From contig CAICTM010001739.1 in the NCBI GenBank assembly GCA_903772945.1, positions 1-23,520 on the forward strand: DNA of 23,520 nucleotides, given 5' to 3'. The notes under the pieces were generated by a model, which saw nothing but the letters and a program-made list of their open reading frames with translations, was not told the DNA's origin and did not search any database. Numbering within the stretch: position 1 is the first letter of the stretch; the number at the start of each line of letters is the position of its first letter. A program made the position numbers and the translations under genes. Below are positions 1-7,910 of the stretch, piece after piece. This stretch comes from Seminavis robusta. Its lineage: Eukaryota; Bacillariophyta; Bacillariophyceae; Naviculales; Naviculaceae.

Positions 1-3000
1 GACCATGAGGCCCCGATAAAAGGCGTTCAGGCTGTCTTTTGCCGAGGAGGAAGCAAGTTAACTCGCGAGACACTCCTGGGAAGTCTCACGAATGAAGACA
101 GAAGGAGCCGCCGACTTGAAGAGTTCCTCCAATCGAGGAATACTAGACACAATGATAGTGAGCCAAGGTTGCACCGTCGGCTCGAGGGGTTTGCCGATGA
201 ATCGTGTATGGAAATGGTGTCCAAAGTTGGCTTCAGTGTTCCCACTGATGGAGAAGATTTCGCCACAATCACGTTTCCCGATGATGCCAGAAGTCAGTTT
301 CCCCAGCAGTGTTCTTACTCTCTTTTGATTGATTTGGCTCTTCATGCCGAGGTCTGCTTCATTGGTGCGTTGCTGCATGTCAAGCCTCGAAACTCAGTCG
401 CCAGTGGCATCATCCAGAGCGGGGACAAGGATGACAAGCCCTTCCATGAAGTCGGGCTTGATGGGAGAGATCAAATTGTAGCAATATCTGACAGTGGGCT
501 TGATGTGGACCATTGCTACTTTTGGGACCCAGATAAGGTGATACCAATGTTCACTGCAGTCCTTTCCGGCATGGATTGCGTTAACACTGGCCATCTTTCA
601 AGTCTGTACCCAGAGACACATCTAAGGTATGTTCATGTTGAACCCCACCACCAATCAACGCAGGCCATACTGAGGTCTAACTGCGTGACTAGACCTTCGA
701 TCCATCTCCCCGGAAAGTGGTACAGTACCTTGCTTATGCCGACTCGCAGGACGTCGCGGGTGGCCACGGGACACACGTAGCGGCAACACTTGCTGGGCAC
801 AGAGCAGTTGATGGAAGGTCCGAGTCTGATGATGGTGAAAATGGGGTGGCTAAAGCTGCCAAGATCGCTTTTTTTGATATTGGGAATTCTGTCTACAATA
901 CTCTGCAACTGCCTCCAAATGTGTTTGACATTTTCTCAACCGGATATGATGTCAATGCCAGAGTGCACACTGCTTCCTGGGGGAGTGATACAAACTATTA
1001 CACTAGTTTGGATCAAGCCGTGGATGCCTACATCTCAAAGCACCCTGACTTCCTTCTTGTGGTTGCAGCAGGTAAAGGCCATTGACATCATTGCTACCCT
1101 GGACCAGGCGAGTACATCGCTAACTTTTGCTCTTTGTTGTCGGATGCTTAGGGAATCTCGGAGACCTCGGCCTTCACACGGTGGGCACCCCGGCAATTAG
1201 CAAAAATGCATTGGCAGGTGAGTGAGCAAAGCGTAATGTACATTTGCTGTCCAAAAACGCATGCCTGCGCCTGAACACTTTTTACTGCACTCCCAGTGGG
1301 TGCAACAGAATCCACACAGCCACGTATCCCAGTTCACATGAAAGGTCCTGACTATCTAGCAAACTTCTCCAGTAGAGGTCCCACGGCTGACTTGAGAATG
1401 AAGCCAGATGTGTGTGCACCAGGAATCTATTTGAAGTCGGCCAAGGCCAATCCTGACGAGGTTGGCGAATGTGATGATACCGATGGACTCGAGCTGCGAT
1501 CTGGCACAAGCATGGCCGCGCCTGTGGTCGCGGGGGCTGCGACCCTTATTCGGCAGTACTTTATGGAAGGTTGGTTAGCAGAGGGGCGAAGAAACCCGGC
1601 AGAGGGCTTCCATCCAAGGGCAAGCCTTCTCAAGGCTGTCCTCATCAATGGTGCTCAGGAACTATTGGGGGTTGAAGATGCACCTAATCTCATCAGCGAG
1701 ACGCATGCATACGACGCTCATCAAGGGTTTGGTCGAGTGGAATTGATCAAGTCACTCCCCATTGCTGGCAAGAACAACTTCAACGCCAAGGTCGTGAACG
1801 CACAGTCCATTGGAAATCATGGGAAGGACGAATATGTCCTCCAAATTGACAAGACGGACAGCTGCAATGAACCCCTCAGTATCACCCTCGTATGGTAAGT
1901 AAGGTGGGAAGAGATACAGCGCAAACACGAAATCGAAACGACCTCAACGTCTTGACCATGCACATGCAAGGACCGACCCAATCGTGAGCCCTTTTTGCAT
2001 GCAGTGTACTGTGAACGACCTCGATTTGTATGTTACCAGCACCAATAATCCCAAGCGAATCTTTCCGAACGGGTTGTCTCAGGCTGACACACTGAACAAC
2101 GCAGAAAGGATTCGCGTGGACGACCCTCGCGAGGGCGACACGTACACAATCCACGTTGAAGCCAAGGATTTGGTTTCGACACAGGACTACTCTCTTGTTG
2201 TCTCGGGGTGCTTTAAAGAGGTTGAAGAAACCGCGATTGTCCCGACCTGCCGAGATTCCGGCGGCGATGTTGTCGTTTCTGACACCGAGGTAGAATCGTG
2301 GTACGTACGACATTTTACTCCGCACGCAGCTGTTGCATTTCCAATCTCACTCGTTGATTCGATTCGGCTCCTCCCAAAGCTTCTGGCTGGCAAGGAACTT
2401 CGACGACTTCGGTTCCTTATGTGAATTGATCGATGTTGCATCTCGCTGCCAGCAGACTTGCAATTTTTGTGACAAGCTCCTGCTGCCGACAACCTTCGAT
2501 GGTGAGTGAAATCATGGGTTTCGCCCAACTAACTGGCATCGCTTCTTGATAAGTTCATCACCTCACTTCACTCCCATGCACTGACCACTAGCTCCGGGTC
2601 CAAGCCTTTACGCAGAGGTTGGTAACTTTGAAGGCGCCTTCCGCTGGGATGGCATAATGTTTGAAGTTTCAGCAGAAGAAGACTTGCTAATCACTAGCCT
2701 GGACATCCATACCTGGCTGTCAACAAACTACACAGTTCAAGTCAAAACGAGAGCCAGCGAAACCGAGGACTGGACAACCGTCTGCGACACAAGAGTCACG
2801 GGACAGGGACAAGGGTTGTCAACACGAATCCCGGCTAAAGCTTTCACCCAAGTAGAGGTCGCCGCAGGTCAGCGCCAGACTCTCTATGTTACTCTAGACA
2901 CGCCGGAACTTGTGATGGAGCCGACTCCATCAGCGAGAGAAGACATCACGTTCAGCAACCCCGAGCTGAAGGTTGGTATGGGCCGCGCTGTCACCTACTC

Positions 3001-3250
3001 AACAGGCAAGGCGTATCCAGGGTACACTTGGAATGGCAAGGTTCGGTACAAGCTAAAGTCAACGGTGAATGCGGAGCGGCCGCAATGCGACGACAAGGCC
3101 GGGGACATCACTATTGATCCGTTTGTGGGTACAAAACCTTGCAGCTGGCTTGCAGAACACATGTATCACTATCGGCATGTCTGCTCTTATGTGGAGCAGT
3201 CAACGCATTGCCCCAGAACGTGTGGAGTTTGCTACATTGTTTCCCCGTAG
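1..3250 (+). CDS. Subtilisin-like serine protease (S8) with ShK-like Cys-rich modules, 5' partial
   Basis: Extracellular-type subtilase; the frame is open from base 1, so the start lies upstream. Exons deduced from frame and GT-AG sites: 1-~630, 693-1071, 1152-1217, 1297-1894, 1971-2300, 2395-2501, 2592-3250 (stop TAG). This gives about 922 residues within the window. The catalytic triad is complete: Asp at 490-492 (AISDSGLD), His at 765-767 (GGHGTHVAATLAG) and Ser at 1509-1511 (SGTSMAAPVVAGAA). The oxyanion Asn (VVAAGN) is rebuilt across the 1071/1152 splice, followed by TVGTPAISKNALAVGA. The usual W-T-D-P...VNDLDL strand follows at about 1890-2040. After the protease come a Cys-rich segment (2395-2500, ending CQQTCNFC), a beta-rich module around 2620-3050 (GIMFEV...) and a terminal ShK-like module (CSWLAEHM...CPRTCGVC). 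Substrate unknown. The exon 1/2 junction is the weak point: the best-looking splice sites there do not keep frame (see findings). Confidence 0.88.
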
Positions 3251-3617
3251 CTGCTTCACTCTTTTTTGATTTTGAGTGCATGGCGAGGGCCCCAGATCGG
3301 TAGGAGAGGTCGCGAGTTGCATCGGAGGAACACCATGGAAAGCATACCAGTATTTTACATGTACAGGTAGCACTTTCTCGCAGCTCACAGCCAATGGGCT
3401 TGGATTCCAGGCCGGGCATAGTGCAAGGATTGCCTTTGTCCACAGTTTTGAAACGGCCTCAATTGCAGTTCAGCGATGGCAACTTAATTTTAAAAAATGG
3501 ACCTTTACTATACTTATTTCGTCTACCCCTGTATTCCTTACTGGAGTAGCTGACCCTACCGGTACCGGTGCTAATACATGTATGCCATTGTTGCCCATAC
3601 CGGTACCAGCACATAGC
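3251..3617. other. Spacer between the subtilase and the transposon
   Basis: No convincing gene. It holds the 3' flank of the subtilase and, near its right end, TACCGGTACCGGT at 3557-3569 and TACCGGTACC at 3598-3607. These are members of the dispersed palindromic family discussed in the findings. ORFs here lack conserved motifs. Confidence 0.6.
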
Positions 3618-3620
3618 TTA
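3618..3620. repeat. Target-site duplication TTA, left copy
   Basis: TTA immediately precedes the left inverted repeat and is repeated in the same orientation at 7595-7597, just after the right inverted repeat. A 3-bp TTA/TAA duplication is the hallmark of PIF/Harbinger insertion. Confidence 0.8.
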
Positions 3621-3659
3621 AGCCGATGCTAGTCGTACCCGGTATCCGGTATCCGGTAT
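3621..3659 (+). repeat. Left terminal inverted repeat of the Harbinger element
   Basis: Reads AGCCGATGCTAGTCGT, then ACCCGGTATCCGGTATCCGGTAT. It matches the reverse complement of 7557-7594 except for G/C at position 8, one extra A at position 17 and C/A in the third CCGGTAT unit. The inner half consists of tandem 7-nt CCGGTAT units. Confidence 0.88.
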
Positions 3660-3889
3660 CTATAGAACTGCACTACCGTATGCCCCCGCACCTAATGCTA
3701 TACGGTACCGCAATGCTGTCATTCGCGCCAAGCGGTACTCAGCATCCAATGAAAACTGTCTGAAAAAGTGACGTCGCCAACTTTCGCGGGCAAATCTAAC
3801 ATCGCAAAGTTGCCTGCAAGAAGAGGAAACAGCGATACCACAAGCAACAGACAAAGTAATTGGGAAGGCTGCCCTGTGTGTTGGCGACC

Positions 3890-5628
3890 ATGGCAGCCTC
3901 CAAGTTCCCCGACTACCTTCTGCAAGAGGTGAGGACACTGGTATCGACGAGGTGTAGGGAGATCTGTATGTCGGACAAAGCGGATGGAGAAAATACGTCC
4001 AGGCAGCAGGCATTAATGGAAGACGTGTTCCATGGTTCGGCTGGATATGCCTCTGTGTTGGACCTTTTCATGCAAGGTGGTGGGGAGTTTGCCTCCATCT
4101 TTGACCGTGTCCCAATCGAGAACAACAGAGAAGGAAATGAGTTGCGAACAGGTGGGTATGCACTTGTCATGAAAGACATATTCAGCTGTGATGAAGGTAC
4201 GTTTCTTATTTTCCTGTTAGTTGTAGAAGTCATGGTTCTGTTCTAATCAATTGCCTGATGGTTACGCGTAAAGGAGCCAGATACATTTTACATGCGAGAG
4301 GTTTTACAAAAGATGCTCTTGCGCAGAACAAAACAGAAAGGCTCCTTGGACGGAACATCTATGAGAGGGCTTTGGTTGCCATCGCCAACTACAAGTTCGC
4401 GCTCAAGTTCCATGATGAGTACTGTCCAGGGAAAGACCATCCTTATCCCTCTGGAAAGGGACTGGATGACATGCTTCTTTATGTGCGCAGGAAGATGTAT
4501 GTCATGTTGAAAGGAGCCAAGAACAAAGATGGAGCTAGACGAGTCAAGAAACCTGATGGCTCTTTCGTTGAAGAAGACATGCCAGAGAAATACATGTTTC
4601 AGGGTTACTTTGTCTTTGTCCTTTATGGTCCCAAGATGCTCACAACCAAGACACTTAGCTGTCTTTCTGTGGACGGTAAGAAGTGTGCCAAGACAGGGCG
4701 AGCTACTGCGAGAGAGAAGGAATTGAAGATTAAGGCAGCTGAACGTGCCGCCAATGAAGGAGCCACTGGACCTTATCACAGAGGTTTGGCAGTCAAAGAC
4801 AAATATGCTTGCGCAACACTTGCTATGTCAGAGTACAAGATGGCTTCGCGCAACGTACGTGATCTGTTGTTCCACAACAATGCATCGGAAAGCAACTGTC
4901 TCACCCAGCTACAGCAGATCAACAGCATGCTGGACAGAGCTGAACAAAGAGGTGACGACAGAGAAGCTAAGCTTCTTGAAGCAAGGAAGGTGAGACTCTT
5001 TGACCAGCTGGACCAACTCTCCAAGAGGAAGCGGGAGTTAGAGGATGAAAGCGATCGTCTAATGAAAAGAAACAAGAAGACTCCACAGCTTCGAGCATAC
5101 TACGAGTCAGTGGGAGTGTTTGCTGTACCCAAAGATGTTGCAGTGACAAGGTCCACAGTGGACGATGGATCTTCCATCACAAACACTGACAAAACTCCAC
5201 GAAAGATACCCAATCACTGCTCGCAATTGACTTTTTCGCAGCAAGAGGAATTGGAAGCTGAGGATGACACAGAGAAGGAAAATGGTGATGACGACTTGGC
5301 ATCTATTGTGGAAGTACTTCCACGAGGCAGCAGTCAGGTCTCTGATGAACCGGTTCAGCCTGTTCAGCCACTCTTCACTGGTATGGCTGCAAGACTCCCC
5401 CCCGAGCAACAACAGATCTTGCTGCAGTTTCGCGAGAGAGAAGCGGCAGGATTGACTTTCGCTCAGCAGCAAGAAAAGGTTGCAGCGGAAGAAAGACAAT
5501 ACGGAAGGAATGGCTCCAGTCGTATCTCGTACCAGACCGGCAGTACGTACTATGCCAGTGTAGCTCAGAATGATGAGCTTAATTGTGCAACAGCGCACAG
5601 CTACTATGGACAAGAAGAGGATGCGTAA
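3890..5628 (+). CDS. Harbinger-associated second protein, coiled-coil, function unknown
   Basis: Two exons, 3890-4196 and 4274-5628, with a 77-nt intron (GTACGT...AAAG) that restores the frame; 553 residues. The start is the first in-frame ATG, in a GACCATGG context; the open frame upstream has only non-ATG starts. I do not recognise a domain. Visible features are a basic, Lys-rich centre (residues ~220-270), a strong coiled coil (about 320-375, with LSKRKRELEDESDRLMKRN as a basic stretch) and an acidic, Gln-rich C terminus. Autonomous Harbinger elements encode a second, usually Myb-like DNA-binding protein that helps the transposase enter the nucleus and bind the ends. By position this gene is the counterpart, but no Myb/SANT Trp pattern is evident. 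It lies wholly between the inverted repeats and converges on the transposase gene. Confidence 0.75.
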
Positions 5629-5659
5629 ACAGAGAAGTAAATATTACAAGAAGACACAG

Positions 5660-7327
5660 TTAGTTATTAGATATTTTCCTTTCTGGCCATTTCACTCGAT
5701 GTCTCCTCCACAGAATGTCGAAATGCTCCACCAATCTGTTTCGAAAGTCGTCGTATGAGAGCGAATTGACCAGAATGCTCCCATCAATCGCATATTGCTG
5801 GGGTTGTCCCGCCAAATAATCATCGTCTTCATGCAAATCCTCTTCTTCCTGTGCACTTTCTTCTTCCTCTCCTCGCAAGCTGTTCGTGGCACGTCTTCGG
5901 GTCTCTTCGTCAATACATTCTCGTTCGTGCTCTCTGCCACCAAAACTACGAAGTTGATTGTCATTCAATCTCTGCAGTGCGAAAGGTGCAAATCTTCTCA
6001 TGTCGTCAACATCATTTTCGCCCCTTGCACCTTCCCATTCATCCAATAAACCATCTGCCTTGAGAAGCTTGTTATGAAGAGCACAACAAGTCAGCCAGAT
6101 TCTATCTGCGGCCTCTGGCCCGTCCAAGCGAATGCCAGTTCGCAGAATTCTGAATCGACCTTTGAGGATGCCAAAGGTGCACTCTGCGTCCTTCCGGAAT
6201 GATTCAATCCACTCGCTGAGGCGCTGTTCTGATCGCAGAAAGCTCATCTTGGCAGGGGCTTGTGTGCAAGCCCATCTGTGATATCCGTTGTCAACAAGAC
6301 CCCATGCTCCACTGTAATTTGTGTATTCCACTTGTGAGTTGCCGACTTCGCCAGACCAAGAAAACAGGTGAAATTTGACATCTTGCAGTATTCTATTTTC
6401 GTGAATGCCGGTAATGAAATCATCGAAGAGCACCAATGTCTTATCATTCCAGCGAGACGGGTGCCCTTTTGTTGTGTGCAGTATTTCTCGACGATGGTTG
6501 CATGTCAGATTGTATGTTCTGGCAGGGTGCGATTGTTTAAATCCTGTGTTGGCTTGTTTCAGGTTGTGCGAACATCTCCACATTACAACGTTTGTTGCAT
6601 CACTGGACCAACCGCATCCATAAAGCCCCCCAATATCGAATTCTTTTCGATGACTCTTCAACTCCTGGGCAGTGCGTGGCATGGTTACGTACAAGGGATA
6701 AAGCACTTCTTCGCCAAATTGGATAAATACGTGGAAGAATTGGCGATGAGTCTCTTCGTTTATGGCCGTGTATTCCTCGAGATCGTCAAAGGTAAGTCCT
6801 CTGCCAAGGTATCGAAGTGCCCCCAAGACCAATAATTGTAAAGGGGAAGATTCTTTGCCAGTGGCATCCTTAGATCGCCATCGCCGAAACATGTCGTTGC
6901 TCTCGGTGGTTTCGAGAAGGTCCAAATATTCTGAGTATGGCAATCGGAACCTCCTTCTGAATTTCTTCATGAATTTGGGGCAATCCAGGGCAGGCGACAC
7001 CACATACATGAGATACCAAACTGTCTGTTTTGGCACCAAAGTAACTTTATTTCCTTCTGAATCGAAGTAGTACGGCTTGATTGATTTGACCGTTCTGCGT
7101 TTCCTTGATGTTGAACTGCCTCTGGTGGCTTTTGTTGTTTCTCCCTCACTGTCGCTGTCTTCCATGTAGAACGACTGTAGCTTGGACTCTTCCAAGTCCT
7201 CCTTATCATCTTCTTGGCTCATGTATAAGCGATATTTCTCCAGGTTGATGTTCCCATCATTGTCTATGCAATCACAGAGGCTTATCTCATCTTCTTCCAG
7301 TAATGGAAGGTCGTTGTCCACCTCCAT
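5660..7327 (-). CDS. PIF/Harbinger DDE transposase
   Basis: Intronless, 555 residues from ATG at 7327. This is the DDE_Tnp_4/Plant_tran-type nuclease that cuts and pastes the surrounding element. Catalytic residues expected by the family are visible: first Asp in GWSSDATNVV (D243), second Asp in GLVDNGYHRW (D346), and Glu in RKDAECTFGILKGRFRIL (E382). The helix around LQLLVLGALRYLGRGLTFDD (~164-182) is the family's N-terminal DNA-binding-like region. The first ~75 residues are acidic with a basic patch (SRKRR), and the C terminus is again acidic (EEEESAQEEEDLHEDDD). No stops or frameshifts interrupt it, so it may be functional. The family assignment is firm; activity is inferred. Confidence 0.93.
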   Translation of the reverse strand: MEVDNDLPLLEEDEISLCDCIDNDGNINLEKYRLYMSQEDDKEDLEESKLQSFYMEDSDSEGETTKATRGSSTSRKRRTVKSIKPYYFDSEGNKVTLVPKQTVWYLMYVVSPALDCPKFMKKFRRRFRLPYSEYLDLLETTESNDMFRRWRSKDATGKESSPLQLLVLGALRYLGRGLTFDDLEEYTAINEETHRQFFHVFIQFGEEVLYPLYVTMPRTAQELKSHRKEFDIGGLYGCGWSSDATNVVMWRCSHNLKQANTGFKQSHPARTYNLTCNHRREILHTTKGHPSRWNDKTLVLFDDFITGIHENRILQDVKFHLFSWSGEVGNSQVEYTNYSGAWGLVDNGYHRWACTQAPAKMSFLRSEQRLSEWIESFRKDAECTFGILKGRFRILRTGIRLDGPEAADRIWLTCCALHNKLLKADGLLDEWEGARGENDVDDMRRFAPFALQRLNDNQLRSFGGREHERECIDEETRRRATNSLRGEEEESAQEEEDLHEDDDYLAGQPQQYAIDGSILVNSLSYDDFRNRLVEHFDILWRRHRVKWPERKISNN

Positions 7328-7594
7328 TGTCTTCCTATCAATACAACTATTCTTTTTTTGCTGCTACTCTCTCGTCAAAAGATTCCTGCAACACAACATG
7401 TTGAGGTCGATTTAACTCTAAAATAGAAGCAATTTAAGGTTTCCTGCTATACCGTAATGCACGAATGGGCTCCCGAAATTTTGGCGAGATTCCGTCAGCA
7501 AAAAAATCGCTCGGTGTTTGAGAGGCTGACGTGGTGATTCTGATTGGCTAGGCATCATACCGTATACCGGATACCGGGACGACTAGGATCGGCT
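7328..7594. promoter_or_regulatory. Subterminal region upstream of the transposase, right end of the element
   Basis: About 230 bp of non-coding DNA between the transposase start and the right inverted repeat. It must contain the transposase promoter and probably the subterminal protein-binding sites. No TATA element can be assigned with confidence. Confidence 0.45.
7557..7594 (-). repeat. Right terminal inverted repeat of the Harbinger element
   Basis: Reads outward-to-inward on the minus strand as AGCCGATCCTAGTCGT, then CCCGGTATCCGGTATACGGTAT, pairing with 3621-3659. Confidence 0.88.
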
Positions 7595-7597
7595 TTA
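7595..7597. repeat. Target-site duplication TTA, right copy
   Basis: TTA directly follows the right inverted repeat and matches the left TTA at 3618-3620 in the same orientation. Confidence 0.8.
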
Positions 7598-7910
7598 GTA
7601 GATACTACCTGGTAGTAGCTAACCAGCACCGCCCGAGCCTTTTGCCGCCCCCTCTTCGTCCTTTGGAAGGAGGCTTGGAAAGGTTTTGGAGCAAGTGAGA
7701 GTCCTGAGGTCAGTGGCGTCAGTCGACAACGCACTTCCGGAAACGCAAACAACACTTTGCTACGGTAGTGTAGCCAGTTTTGAAGGTCCATTGATGGATC
7801 CACACTTGCTTTGAGCTTAGATAACAACAGGACAAGTTGCGGATCATTTGTTGCCTCTGTCAAACTCTATCAGTAGTGTCTTGAGGAGGGAGTCTCTGGT
7901 CGGCTATAGA
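7598..7910. promoter_or_regulatory. Upstream region of the K+/H+ antiporter gene
   Basis: Non-coding by my reading. It contains a perfect inverted repeat (TACTACC-T-GGTAGTA, 7603-7617) six bases from the transposon's target duplication, and presumably the promoter and 5' UTR of the antiporter. The opposite-strand ORF here has no ATG and runs into the transposon end. Confidence 0.4.

Larger units (their letters stand above)
3621..7594. mobile_element. Complete PIF/Harbinger-type DNA transposon, 3974 bp
   Basis: The element begins AGCCGATGCTAGTCGT and ends with the inverted counterpart GACGACTAGGATCGGCT, flanked on both sides by TTA. The terminal inverted repeats are about 38-39 bp, with two mismatches and a one-base gap. 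It carries two convergent genes whose stops are only 31 bp apart: an accessory coiled-coil protein on the plus strand (3890-5628) and a Harbinger DDE transposase on the minus strand (5660-7327). Two genes, a TWA duplication and a length of 3-5 kb fit an autonomous Harbinger element. Neither frame is broken, and the inverted repeats are well preserved, so insertion may be recent. Confidence 0.9.

Noticed and set aside
1971..2004. A 13-nt micro-exon (1971-1983) followed by a 21-nt intron in the subtilase
   Set aside because: The 21 nt at 1984-2004 is in frame and stop-free, so one exon from 1971 explains the conserved W-T-D-P...VNDLDL region without a micro-exon.
3276..3632. Plus-strand 118-codon ORF after the subtilase
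   Set aside because: It crosses the repeat-rich spacer and ends at the transposon boundary, with no coherent protein features.
4258..4273. ATG at 4258 as the start of the transposon's second gene
   Set aside because: An upstream exon from ATG 3890 joins in frame through GTACGT...AAAG, so 4258 lies inside the intron.
7555..7863. Minus-strand 102-codon ORF between the transposon and the antiporter
   Set aside because: It has no ATG start, overlaps the transposon end and inverted repeat, and shows no domain. It lies in the presumed antiporter 5' region.
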